DNA of 64,000 nt from Verrucomicrobiota bacterium (GTDB lineage Bacteria > Verrucomicrobiota > Verrucomicrobiia > Chthoniobacterales > SZAS-18): contig JAFEGM010000052.1 in the NCBI GenBank assembly GCA_018240025.1, positions 1 to 64,000 of the forward strand, read 5' to 3'. The position numbers and the translations under genes were made by a program. Below are positions 43,167 through 51,231 of this stretch, one piece after another (within the stretch, counting starts at the first letter, position 1; each line of letters opens with the position of its first letter). Below the pieces are notes generated by a model. The model was not told the DNA's origin. It did no database searches and saw only the letters and a program-made list of their open reading frames with translations.

Positions 43167-45134
43167 ATGCAGCCCCCGGTACTGTCCTTTTGCGTTCTGG
43201 TCTACCGGCGGGCTGCGACCCTGCCGGCGCTGCTCGAAAGCCTGCGGCCGCAGCTGACGGCGGAATGCGAGGTGGTGGTGGCCGAGGATCCCTCCGACGA
43301 ATCGCCCGAGATCGCGCGCCAAGTGGCCGAGTTCGCCCGGGAGTTTCCGGTCGTGCGCCACCAGGTGAATCCCGAACGGTTGGGCTTCGACCGCAACTTC
43401 CTGCGCGTGACCTCGCTGGCCCGCGGCGAATGGTGCTGGCTGGTGAGCGACGACGACCGCGTCGAGCCCGGCGGCGTGGCGATCGTGCGCGCGGCGGTGG
43501 ATTCAGCACCGGAATTGACCGGGCTGACGCTCTCACACGCGGCCTACGACCACACCCTGACGCGCCGCATCTACCAGCGTCCGCCGCTGGAGCCCGCCAG
43601 CCGCGTCTTCGAGCGGGCGGAGGAAGTCTGCCTGCGACTGCTGGATCGGCTCGGCTTTCTCTCCTCGACCGTGCTGCGCCGCTCCGTTCTGCAGCAGGCC
43701 TTGTCCGACGGCCGGCACGAGGCCTTCCTCGGCAGCGGCTATGTGCAGCTCTGGTGTCTGCTTCGCATGGCCCAGCTGCGTCCGCGCTGGCTGGCGGTGA
43801 GCGAGCAATGCGTCGGCTGGCGCTCGGACAACGACTCCTTCAACGAGCGCGGGCAGCTCGGGCGGCTGCGCATGGATGTCGAAGGCTACGCCCGCATCGT
43901 GGGCGATCTCTTCGGGACCGATTCGCAGACCTTCCGCGGGGCGATGTCGTTCGTGGCGCGCGCGCACGCCCGGCACCACATCGTGCGCTCGAAGCTGGCC
44001 GGTGCCTCCTCGGCCTACTCGCGCGCGGCCTTCGCCCTCTGCTGGCAGCATTACCGCGGATTGCCGGCTTTCTGGCGTCACACGGCGCCGCTGCTGCTGC
44101 TGCCCGCGCCGCTGCTGCGCAGCGCCCGGGCCGCTTATCAGGCCGTGCGGGCCCGTTTGGAAGGTCGGCCAAATTCGCCGCGCGAGCAGTTCGCGCCAAC
44201 GCCGGCCGCGGCCGCAGAAGTTGGCGTGGCGGCGGTCCTGGCCACCTACCGTCGACCGGACGAACTCGCGCGCTCGTTGGTCGCGCTGGCGCAGGAACCG
44301 CTGATCCGCTGGATCGTGGTGGCCGACAATGCGGCCGATCCGGCCACGGCCGCGGTGGTCGAGCGGTTCGCCCCGTGCGCCCTCTGCCTACCGCAGAGTA
44401 CGAACCACGGGGCCGGCGGCGGCCTGCGCCTCGCCATGGAGAAGGCCCGGCAGATCGCCGGGCCTGACCTTACGCATTATCTGATTCTGGACGACGACGC
44501 GGAACTCACGCCGGGCGCGGTGGGCCGCCTGTTGGACGCCAGCCGTGCGCAGGCGGCGGCGGTGGCCTGCCCGCTGATTGTGGACGGCGAGGGGCGGCTC
44601 GGGTGGTTTCCCGGTTTGGCAGAGGCGCGCGGCTGGGCCGCCATTCGCCGCGCGGCGACCGCGGAAGATTACCTCAAGGAGGCGGGACCGGCGCCGATTC
44701 CCTTCTCGTGGAGCACCTTCGTCTGCCTGCTGGTTGACGCGCGCGCCGTGGCGGCCGTCGGCTGGCCGCGCGAGGATTTCTGGGTAAGGGGCGAGGACCT
44801 CGAATACAGCCTGCGCCTGACCGCCCACGGCCGCGGCGTCTTCGTACCCACCGCGCTCGTGCGGCATTTGCCCCCGGCGGCGAGCCGCCCGGAGGTCGAG
44901 CGCTGGAAGGTCCTCGCGATGCTGCAGAACAGCGCCTATCTCTGCAGCCGCGAGCCGCACGCGCGGCGCCTGGCCCGTCATCTGCCGGGCAACATCGCCC
45001 GTTTCCTCCGCTCGCCGGCGGGCGGACTCGCGGCACTGCCTGACGTGGGGCGCGCGCTCTGGAACGGTTTCGTCCGCGGGTCGCCGGCGGGCGTGCCGGG
45101 CGCGGACGACTTTCGCCAACGGGCCGGGCAGTGA
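43167..45134 (+). CDS. Two-domain fused GT2 glycosyltransferase
   Basis: This encodes 655 residues from MQPPVLSFCVLVYRRAATLP; a TTG start 39 bases upstream is possible but less likely. The first GT-A domain (about 1-230) has WLVSDDDRVEP with Asp95-97. A linker with an amphipathic stretch follows. The second GT-A domain (about 350-600) begins VAAVLATYRRPDELARSLVA, has NHGAGGGLRLAMEKA and LILDDDAELTPG (Asp442-444), in the style of rhamnosyl/galactofuranosyl transferases. The two domains may add successive sugars. It is the only plus-strand gene within the surrounding minus-strand stretch. Confidence 0.88.
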   Translation: MQPPVLSFCVLVYRRAATLPALLESLRPQLTAECEVVVAEDPSDESPEIARQVAEFAREFPVVRHQVNPERLGFDRNFLRVTSLARGEWCWLVSDDDRVEPGGVAIVRAAVDSAPELTGLTLSHAAYDHTLTRRIYQRPPLEPASRVFERAEEVCLRLLDRLGFLSSTVLRRSVLQQALSDGRHEAFLGSGYVQLWCLLRMAQLRPRWLAVSEQCVGWRSDNDSFNERGQLGRLRMDVEGYARIVGDLFGTDSQTFRGAMSFVARAHARHHIVRSKLAGASSAYSRAAFALCWQHYRGLPAFWRHTAPLLLLPAPLLRSARAAYQAVRARLEGRPNSPREQFAPTPAAAAEVGVAAVLATYRRPDELARSLVALAQEPLIRWIVVADNAADPATAAVVERFAPCALCLPQSTNHGAGGGLRLAMEKARQIAGPDLTHYLILDDDAELTPGAVGRLLDASRAQAAAVACPLIVDGEGRLGWFPGLAEARGWAAIRRAATAEDYLKEAGPAPIPFSWSTFVCLLVDARAVAAVGWPREDFWVRGEDLEYSLRLTAHGRGVFVPTALVRHLPPAASRPEVERWKVLAMLQNSAYLCSREPHARRLARHLPGNIARFLRSPAGGLAALPDVGRALWNGFVRGSPAGVPGADDFRQRAGQ

Positions 45135-45138
45135 GGCC

Positions 45139-46158
45139 TCAGTGCGCCTGGCCCAGCCGGTGCATTTGCAGAAAGCGGGCCACCTCCGGCCAGGTGTCGT
45201 CCACCTCCAGGCGCGTGAGGCAATGGGGTTCCGCGAACTGACAGTAGTCGAAGCAAGGTCGCAGCGGGCAGAGGTCCCGGATGACCACCTGCACGGCCTC
45301 TCCCCAGGGCCGATAGCGCTCGGGGCTGGTGGGCCCGAAGTAGGTCACGACCGGCGTTCCGCAGGCGGCGGCGATGTGACCGGGCGCGCTGTCGTTGCAG
45401 ATCAGGAGATCGCTCGCCCCCAGCGCGCCGACGAGTTCCGGCAGCGACATTTTCTCGAGCACCCGGTCGGCCAGCGGAGCCAGGCCGAGGCCGTAGCCAT
45501 CGGGGTCGGGAATGAGCACGACCTGGCACGGCCCGAGCGCTCGCACCCGGCGGAGCACCTCGGCGAATTTCGCCTCGGACCAGCGCCGCACCGGGATGCG
45601 CGCGCCGGCGTGCAGACAGACGACAGGACCCTGCTCCGGCCAGCCCGCGGGGCGCGGATAGCGCGCGGGATCGAGTCCGGGCACGAGCGCCTTGCCGAGC
45701 CCGCAGGCAGCCCCGAGCACCTGCCAGTCCTCCACCACGTGGCGCGGAGCCGGTGCAGCCGACTGCGGCTCGTTCAACAGCGCGGCGAAGCGCGGGTGCG
45801 GAAAACCCAGGCGGCGGGGAATGCCGCTCAGACGCATCAGGAGATGATCGCGTGGATCGCGCAGCCGCGCGGAGACCGCCAGATCGAAGCGTTCTCGCCG
45901 CAGCCCGCGCACGAGACCGCCGAGCCGGCCCCAGGGCCAGCGCCAGAGCCGATACTTCCCCGTAAAGACGGTCCAGGGCGCATCGAAGGCGAGGAACTTC
46001 AGCGTGGGGAATTGCGGCCGCAGCAGCGCCTCGGCATGGGGCTTGGCTAGGACCGTGACCTCGAACTGCGCCGCCGCGGCCGCCAGAAATCCGCTGGCCA
46101 TGACGAGGTCGCCGATGCCCCAGAGCTCGACGACGAGAAGCTTGCGGCGCGTCTCCAT
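45139..46158 (-). CDS. GT9 ADP-heptose:LPS heptosyltransferase-like protein
   Basis: This encodes 339 residues. Typical GT9 blocks are KLLVVELWGIGDLVMASGFL at the start, VVCLHAGARIPVRRWSEAKF in the middle, and LICNDSAPGHIAAACGTPVV then YFGPTSPERYRPWG. The C-terminus is Cys-rich (CPLRPCFDYCQF..HCL), as in many heptosyltransferases. It is the last gene of the long minus-strand run; its ATG shares bases with the upstream stop (TGATG). Confidence 0.9.
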   Translation of the reverse strand: METRRKLLVVELWGIGDLVMASGFLAAAAAQFEVTVLAKPHAEALLRPQFPTLKFLAFDAPWTVFTGKYRLWRWPWGRLGGLVRGLRRERFDLAVSARLRDPRDHLLMRLSGIPRRLGFPHPRFAALLNEPQSAAPAPRHVVEDWQVLGAACGLGKALVPGLDPARYPRPAGWPEQGPVVCLHAGARIPVRRWSEAKFAEVLRRVRALGPCQVVLIPDPDGYGLGLAPLADRVLEKMSLPELVGALGASDLLICNDSAPGHIAAACGTPVVTYFGPTSPERYRPWGEAVQVVIRDLCPLRPCFDYCQFAEPHCLTRLEVDDTWPEVARFLQMHRLGQAH

Positions 46159-47405
46159 CAGCGGCCGGCCAGTGCGATTTGCTCCCGCCCCAGCTCGGCC
46201 ATGGCGGTCCGAAAGCGGGCCCAGGAGTGCTCTTCGATGCGCGCCCGCGCGCTACGCCCCGCCTCCGCCACGGCCTCGCGATGGTCGGCCAGCCAGTCGA
46301 GCCGCTGGGCCAGCGCGTCGGGATCCCGGATGGGCACGTACCAGCCGTCGAGGCCGTCGCGCACGATGGGCGCGGCTCCCGTGTTCGGCGTGACCACGAC
46401 GGGCAGCCCGCAAGCCATGGCCTCGGCGATGACGAGGGCGAAACCCTCGACGATCGAAGGCAGCACGAGCACGTCGCAGGAGCGCATCAGGTCGAGCACC
46501 GCCGCGTGCGGGCGCGGCGCCTCGTAGCGGAAGAGGTCGCTCCAGGGCCGCAGCGCCTCGGCCGCATTGCCCACCCAGGAGCCCATGATGACGAGATCGA
46601 CGTCCCGCCGCCCGAGTCGGCGCAGGGCGTGCAGGAGGTCCCCGATGCCCTTGCGCTGACCGATCGAGCCCGCGTACAACAGGCGCAGCGGGCGGACCGC
46701 CGTCGGCGGCTCGCGCGGGGTGATGCCAGCGGGACCGCCATAGGGAATCACTCGAATCTTCTCCGGGGCGAAACCGGCGGCGCGCAGGGACTCGCCGACG
46801 AAATCGGAGCAGGCTACGATGAGGTCGGCCGCGTTCGCTTCCTCCACCTTGCGCGCGAGCTTGGCTGCCGAGTCTTCGCGGCCCTGGAATGTGCCGGCGA
46901 ACTCCGGCAGTCGCTCGCGCTCCTCGGCCAGCAGCCGTTGCAGCGTGCGGTGATAGGCGATCGGGAGATCGTAGAGACAGCGCAGTCCGCGCGAGCGTGC
47001 GACTCGGAACGTCTCCGCCGCGGCATCCTCGCCGCAATACACCGCGCGAACCGTGCCGTCCGCCCGGCTGAGGGCGCGGGCTGTCGCCCGGTCGAGCGCG
47101 TGGTAGACCGCGTCGACGCAGAAAGGCCCGCTCTCGTGCCGGGAAAGTCCGCGCACGCCGAGTCGGTCCGTGACCAGCCGCCCCAGTTCCCGCAACGGAT
47201 GCCGCCGCACCTGCGGCCAGAGCTCCGGCGGAAGCGAGCGCCGCGTGAGCTCCGCCGCGGCCCGGCCCGGAAGCCAGCGACTCCAGCCGCCGCCTTCGCG
47301 GAGCGCGACCGAGGTATGAAACGCCTGCAGCAGACCGGCCTCCGCCAACGCGCGGGAAATGTTCCGCGTGTAGGCGTTGATGGCCGGGTGGGAGAGCAGG
47401 AGCAT
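46158..47405 (-). CDS. GT4-type glycosyltransferase
   Basis: This encodes 415 residues from MLLLSHPAINAYTRNISRAL. The frame stays open upstream through a microsatellite that would encode a Ser-His repeat, but that part has no family resemblance, so the internal ATG is chosen. Family features are LRLLYAGSIGQRKGIGDLLH and the EX7E motif in EGFALVIAEAMACGLPVVV. The leader is CTCCTCCGCTCCTCC, the opposite of a Shine-Dalgarno. A 215-bp repeat-rich gap lies upstream. Confidence 0.88.
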   Translation of the reverse strand: MLLLSHPAINAYTRNISRALAEAGLLQAFHTSVALREGGGWSRWLPGRAAAELTRRSLPPELWPQVRRHPLRELGRLVTDRLGVRGLSRHESGPFCVDAVYHALDRATARALSRADGTVRAVYCGEDAAAETFRVARSRGLRCLYDLPIAYHRTLQRLLAEERERLPEFAGTFQGREDSAAKLARKVEEANAADLIVACSDFVGESLRAAGFAPEKIRVIPYGGPAGITPREPPTAVRPLRLLYAGSIGQRKGIGDLLHALRRLGRRDVDLVIMGSWVGNAAEALRPWSDLFRYEAPRPHAAVLDLMRSCDVLVLPSIVEGFALVIAEAMACGLPVVVTPNTGAAPIVRDGLDGWYVPIRDPDALAQRLDWLADHREAVAEAGRSARARIEEHSWARFRTAMAELGREQIALAGR

Positions 47406-47450
47406 GGAGGAGCGGAGGAGCGGAGGAGGGGAGGAGCGGAGGAGCCGAGG
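47406..47450 (+). repeat. Imperfect GGAGGAGC purine repeat
   Basis: Short units of the kind GGAGGAGC / GGAGGGGA are tandemly repeated directly upstream of the GT4 start at 47405. On the transcribed minus strand they give a long pyrimidine CUCCUCCG leader. Confidence 0.6.
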
Positions 47451-47488
47451 GAAGCGGTGGGTCGGCCGAGCGGGACGCCGTGGAGTGC

Positions 47489-47527
47489 GGCAGCTTGCTG
47501 CCGCTGTCACCCGGGCAGCTTGCTGCC
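47489..47527. repeat. Two copies of a REP-like 14-bp hairpin
   Basis: The perfect palindromic unit GGCAGCTTGCTGCC occurs at 47489-47502 and again at 47514-47527, 25 bp apart. Each can form a 6-bp stem with a TT loop. Paired short palindromes in a gap between genes of an operon resemble REP elements. Confidence 0.65.
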
Positions 47528-47550
47528 GTCGAACCGAAGAAGAGGTGGAG

Positions 47551-47592
47551 TGGGAGTGGGAGTGGGAGTGGGAGTGGGAGTGGGAGTGGGAG
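47551..47592. repeat. Seven perfect tandem copies of the hexamer TGGGAG
   Basis: TGGGAG is repeated seven times without error, with a degenerate copy (TGGAG) before it. It lies 146 bases upstream of the GT4 start at 47405 and 29 bases downstream of the previous gene's stop. Copy number in such microsatellites changes readily by slippage. Confidence 0.9.
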
Positions 47593-47620
47593 TTAGCAGT
47601 CGTGCGTGGCCCGCGAAAAC

Positions 47621-48664
47621 TCACCCGCGTTCGGCGGCCGCGCGGCCGGCGGTGGGGCGCAGCAGGGCGAGATAGAGCATGGCTACGCGGGCGGCCTCCT
47701 TCGTCTCGAGATGCCGGGCGGCTTCGCGGCGCAGCTTGGCGCGCAGGTCGGCGTTGTCGTGCAGCTGGCGGAGATTTTCGGCCAGCATCGCGTCGTCGCC
47801 GTTCTCGGCGATGAGGCCACAGGGCCCGATCGCCTCGGGCAGGCCGCCGCCGCTGGTGCCGGCGACGACGCAGCCGCAGGCGATGCCCTCCAGGGCAACG
47901 ACACCGTACGATTCGGGATAGACCGACGGAACCACCATGATCTCGTGCCCGTTCAGCAGGCGCACGAGTTCTTCGCCCGAGCGTTCGCCGGCGAAGGTCA
48001 CGAGATTGCGCAGACCCAACGCATCCGAAAGTCGCAACAGCGGGCCTTCGTCCGGGCCGCGGCCCACGATGGTCAGCGGAAGTTCGATCCCCGAGGCACG
48101 CAGGCGCAACATGGCGCGGAAGAGCGCATCGATGCCCTTGCCCGGGATCAGGCGGCCGAGATAGACCATCTTCATCTCCCGCGGAATGCCGGGCACGATG
48201 CGGAAGAGGCGGTCATCGTACGGATTGCCGATGATGGCATCGACCTTGCCGACCGTATTGGCGAGGGCGCGGCTGACGGCGATCGAACAGGCGGAATGGT
48301 CCATTGCGCGCAGCTTCAGCCGGTCGCGCCAGGTGAACCGGCCATTCACGCGGGTGAGCCACGAATGATGCGCCACCGCCCAGGGCCGGCGGCAGAACAG
48401 CAACGGCCAGAGCGCCGTCAGACTGATGTTGTTTTGGAAATAAACGTCACACCAACGCACCGCCTCCAGGAAAGTCCGGGGGCTGGGTCGGCGAATGATC
48501 TCGAAGGGGAAATCACCGTCCGAGAAACCGTCCCGGCCGCGCGTCAGCGTGATGAGCCGCACCTGGTGGCCCGAGCGGGCGAAACGGTCGGCCAGCACCC
48601 CGGACACCGTCTCCAGGCCACCCACATCGGGGGCGAAGGCATAGGAGAAGAACAGGATTTTCAC
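47621..48664 (-). CDS. GT4-type glycosyltransferase (paralogue of 50173-51231)
   Basis: This encodes 347 residues starting at GTG: MKILFFSYAFAPDVGGLETV. Key blocks are MKMVYLGRLIPGKGIDALFR and EX7E in PESYGVVALEGIACGCVVAG. It is clearly related along its length to the gene at 50173 (MKILLLSYNFAPQIGGIETV; PEPYGVVALEGIACGCAVVA). The pair flanks two deacetylase genes. The GTG lies in a C-rich leader without Shine-Dalgarno. Confidence 0.9.
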   Translation of the reverse strand: MKILFFSYAFAPDVGGLETVSGVLADRFARSGHQVRLITLTRGRDGFSDGDFPFEIIRRPSPRTFLEAVRWCDVYFQNNISLTALWPLLFCRRPWAVAHHSWLTRVNGRFTWRDRLKLRAMDHSACSIAVSRALANTVGKVDAIIGNPYDDRLFRIVPGIPREMKMVYLGRLIPGKGIDALFRAMLRLRASGIELPLTIVGRGPDEGPLLRLSDALGLRNLVTFAGERSGEELVRLLNGHEIMVVPSVYPESYGVVALEGIACGCVVAGTSGGGLPEAIGPCGLIAENGDDAMLAENLRQLHDNADLRAKLRREAARHLETKEAARVAMLYLALLRPTAGRAAAERG

Positions 48665-48689
48665 GGCGGCGGGAGCGGGAGGAATTCTC

Positions 48690-49424
48690 TCACGTCCCGG
48701 GGGACGGCGCGAACCGGCGGCGGTTGCGGGCCAGCAGGCGGGGCAGGCGCAGCGGATCGTCGGAGGGCACCGCTGCCCGCGGCTGCAGGGTGACTCCGCG
48801 CAGATACCCGACCTCCGCGGCGAGGCCGCAGACGAGGTCGTCGTGGGCACCGAAAGGGTAGGCCACCTCCACCACCGGGCGGCCGAAACGCTGCTCCAGA
48901 TCGAGTCGGCTGCGGCGCAGTTCCTCGCGCAGCCGGGCTGGCGGCAGACGGGTGAGGTCGGTGCAATGGACTCCGAGCGAGCCGAGCCGCTGGCCGGCTG
49001 CCAGCCAGTCGCGAATCTGCGGCTCGTCCATCAGGCGCTCCGGGGCCTCCCCGCAGGCGGTTTCCCAGTCGTTCCAGCGCCCGAGGCAGCCGCTGGGCAC
49101 GAAGAGCGTGGCGCGGAGTCCGCCGGCCTGCAGGGCGGGCAGGGCGTGCTCGAAGGTGCAGGCATAGCCGCCGTCGAACGTGAGGCCGAAGCCGCCCGGG
49201 GGCTCGTGCAGCTCTTCCAGGCTCGTGCAGGTCAGGCCGGCTGTGCGCAAGCCCCCGATCTGCTGCACGAAACGAAGCGGATCGACATACAGGCCGCGGG
49301 CGCGCGCCCCGGCCGGCAGCGGCGCGATCTTGTGATAGGACAGGATGGGCGCGCCCTCGCCGCACCAGAGAATGGCTTCGGCCACGCTGGTGACCACGCC
49401 GAGCCGGGCATTGGCATCCTTCAT
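48690..49424 (-). CDS. NodB-type polysaccharide deacetylase with degenerate metal site
   Basis: This encodes 244 residues. It aligns almost without gaps to its neighbour at 49421 (shared MDE.Q.R.WLA.GQR.GS, R..LE.RF..PV.E..YPFGAHD, SDPLRLPRLLARHR/NR). At the catalytic sites it differs: TFDGG (Asp84, Gly85) replaces TIDD, and the HTLTH zinc motif aligns with Leu150...Cys154. All three expected metal ligands are therefore gone, while the fold seems kept. It is probably a non-catalytic binding or scaffold protein. Its ATG overlaps the upstream paralogue stop (ATGA). Confidence 0.85.
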   Translation of the reverse strand: MKDANARLGVVTSVAEAILWCGEGAPILSYHKIAPLPAGARARGLYVDPLRFVQQIGGLRTAGLTCTSLEELHEPPGGFGLTFDGGYACTFEHALPALQAGGLRATLFVPSGCLGRWNDWETACGEAPERLMDEPQIRDWLAAGQRLGSLGVHCTDLTRLPPARLREELRRSRLDLEQRFGRPVVEVAYPFGAHDDLVCGLAAEVGYLRGVTLQPRAAVPSDDPLRLPRLLARNRRRFAPSPGT

Positions 49425-50176
49425 GGACGGCGGGAGAAGAGCTGGACGAGCCGGCTGAAGAGCGCGGCCGGACCGGGCCAGCGGTGGCGGGCGAGCAGGC
49501 GCGGCAGCCGGAGCGGATCGCTCGTGGCCTGGACCGTGCCCGGCTCCACGGTCACCGCCGAGGTGTAGCCGGCTTCCCGGGTGAGGTGGCGAATGCGTTC
49601 GTCGTGGGCGCCGAACGGATAGCAGAGTTCGGTCACCGGCTGCTGGAAGCGATCCTCCAGCGCCAGCCGGCTGGCCTGCAATTCCTCGCGCACCGCGGCA
49701 TCGTCGAGGGCGGTCAAGCGTGGATGCGTGAGGGTGTGCGATCCGATCCGTTGGCCGGAGGCGAGCCAGGCGCGCACCTGCGCTTCGTCCATCAAACGTT
49801 CGCGCGGCTCCCCGACCGCCACCTCCCAGTCGTTCGTGCCGCCGAGGCGCCCGGCCACGACGTACAGCGTGGCCTGCACCTGCAGTTCGAGCAGCACGGG
49901 CAAGGCGCGTAGCAGGGCACTTTCGCAGGCATCGTCGATCGTCACGCTGAAGGCGGCCTCGTGCTCCCGCAGCTCCGCCGGCGAGCTCGCTCGCAGGCCG
50001 GCGCGGAGCAGTCCCCGGAGTTGATCCCGCAGGAGAGTCGGGGTGACGTAGAGGGCGCGCAGTCGCGACCTCGGCCGGGGCTGGCCGAATTTGTGGTACA
50101 TTAGGATCGGCCGGCCGCCGCCGCGGAGCCAGCGCGGGCCATCGTGCGCGCCGCAGTAGGAGTCGGCCCGGTTCAT
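49421..50176 (-). CDS. NodB-type polysaccharide deacetylase (intact)
   Basis: This encodes 251 residues. NodB-domain enzymes remove N- or O-acetyl groups from polysaccharides using a metal held by Asp-His-His. These are present as TIDDA (Asp81, Asp82) and SHTLTH (His147, His151). ILMYHKFG at the start and YPFGAHDERIRHL later are further family motifs. There is no signal peptide, so it probably acts in the cytoplasm on a lipid-linked or nucleotide-linked precursor. ATGA overlaps occur at both ends. Confidence 0.9.
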   Translation of the reverse strand: MNRADSYCGAHDGPRWLRGGGRPILMYHKFGQPRPRSRLRALYVTPTLLRDQLRGLLRAGLRASSPAELREHEAAFSVTIDDACESALLRALPVLLELQVQATLYVVAGRLGGTNDWEVAVGEPRERLMDEAQVRAWLASGQRIGSHTLTHPRLTALDDAAVREELQASRLALEDRFQQPVTELCYPFGAHDERIRHLTREAGYTSAVTVEPGTVQATSDPLRLPRLLARHRWPGPAALFSRLVQLFSRRP

Positions 50177-51231
50177 GGATCGGACACACCGGTGGACGGC
50201 GGCAGCGGCAGGCCGGCCTCGAGCAGGGCGCGCTTGAAGAGGTAGAGATACTGCGCCGCCACGGCCCGGGCGCTGCGGCAGGCCAGATGCGCCGGCGCTT
50301 CCGCGCTGGCCAGGGCCTGGAAGTCGCGATCGGCCAGCGCCCGCCGCAGCGTGCGGGCCAAGGCGGCGGCGTCGCCGTTCGGAAAGAACAGGCCACAGGG
50401 GCCGACGGCCTCGCGCAGACCGCCTTCCTCGGACGCCACCACGGCGCAGCCGCAGGCGATGCCCTCGAGCGCGACCACGCCATAGGGCTCCGGCAGGCGG
50501 GAGGGGACCACCATGATGCGATGCCGGTTGAGCTCCTCCACCAGTGCCTCGCCCGTGAGCACTCCGGCGAAGTGGAGCTGATCGAGAATGCCACCCTCGC
50601 GCGCCTGCCGTTCGAGGGCCGCGCGTTCGGGCCCGCCTCCGATCAACGTGGTGGGAATGGCCAGGCCGGAGGCGCGCAGGCTGATCAGCGCATCGAGCAG
50701 GAGATCGGCGCCTTTGTCCGACACCAGGCGGCCGAGAAAGACGAGGGAGTCGGTCCGCTCGCGACCCGGGAGGAGGCGGAAGAGATCGTCACGATAGGGA
50801 TTGCCCACCACCTCGCTGCGCACCGGCAGGGTGCGGGCGATGGCCTGGCTGACCGACAATGGCGCGGCCAGCTGCGCGTGCCATTTCTTGACCCGATCCT
50901 GCCAGCCGACGCTGCCATCCGCGCGGGTCAGCCACATGTGGTGGGCCACCACCGTCGGGCGGCGCACGAAAAGCAGCGGATAGAGCAGCTGCAGGCTCGG
51001 GTTGTTCTGGAAAAAGATATCGCACCAGCGGGTCAGGCGCAGCAGCGAAAGGAAGCCCGGCCGGCGCACGACCTGGAACGGGAAGGCGTCGGGCGTCGGC
51101 CCGGCGGGCGTGTTCGTGACGACCACGACTTCATGGCCGAAGGCCACGAATTCGCGGGCCAGCGCTTCGGAGACGGTTTCGATGCCGCCGATCTGCGGAG
51201 CGAAGTTGTAGCTCAGCAGGAGAATCTTCAC
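50173..51231 (-). CDS. GT4-type glycosyltransferase
   Basis: This encodes 352 residues beginning at a GTG that overlaps the upstream stop (GTGA, 51228-51231). Blocks are MKILLLSYNFAPQIGGIETV, SLVFLGRLVSDKGADLLLDA and the EX7E motif in PEPYGVVALEGIACG. It is a paralogue of the gene at 47621, including the shared FFQNNPSLQLLYPLLFVRRP region. Confidence 0.9.
   Translation of the reverse strand: MKILLLSYNFAPQIGGIETVSEALAREFVAFGHEVVVVTNTPAGPTPDAFPFQVVRRPGFLSLLRLTRWCDIFFQNNPSLQLLYPLLFVRRPTVVAHHMWLTRADGSVGWQDRVKKWHAQLAAPLSVSQAIARTLPVRSEVVGNPYRDDLFRLLPGRERTDSLVFLGRLVSDKGADLLLDALISLRASGLAIPTTLIGGGPERAALERQAREGGILDQLHFAGVLTGEALVEELNRHRIMVVPSRLPEPYGVVALEGIACGCAVVASEEGGLREAVGPCGLFFPNGDAAALARTLRRALADRDFQALASAEAPAHLACRSARAVAAQYLYLFKRALLEAGLPLPPSTGVSDP

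Noticed and set aside
47551..47592. CRISPR-like array from tandem repeats
   Set aside because: Units are 6 bp with no spacers, and no cas gene is present in the window.
47406..47624. Ser-His repeat N-terminus of the GT4 protein encoded by the hexamer microsatellite
   Set aside because: The glycosyltransferase fold begins at the ATG at 47405, and the upstream stretch consists of repeats and REP-like hairpins, not protein-like sequence.
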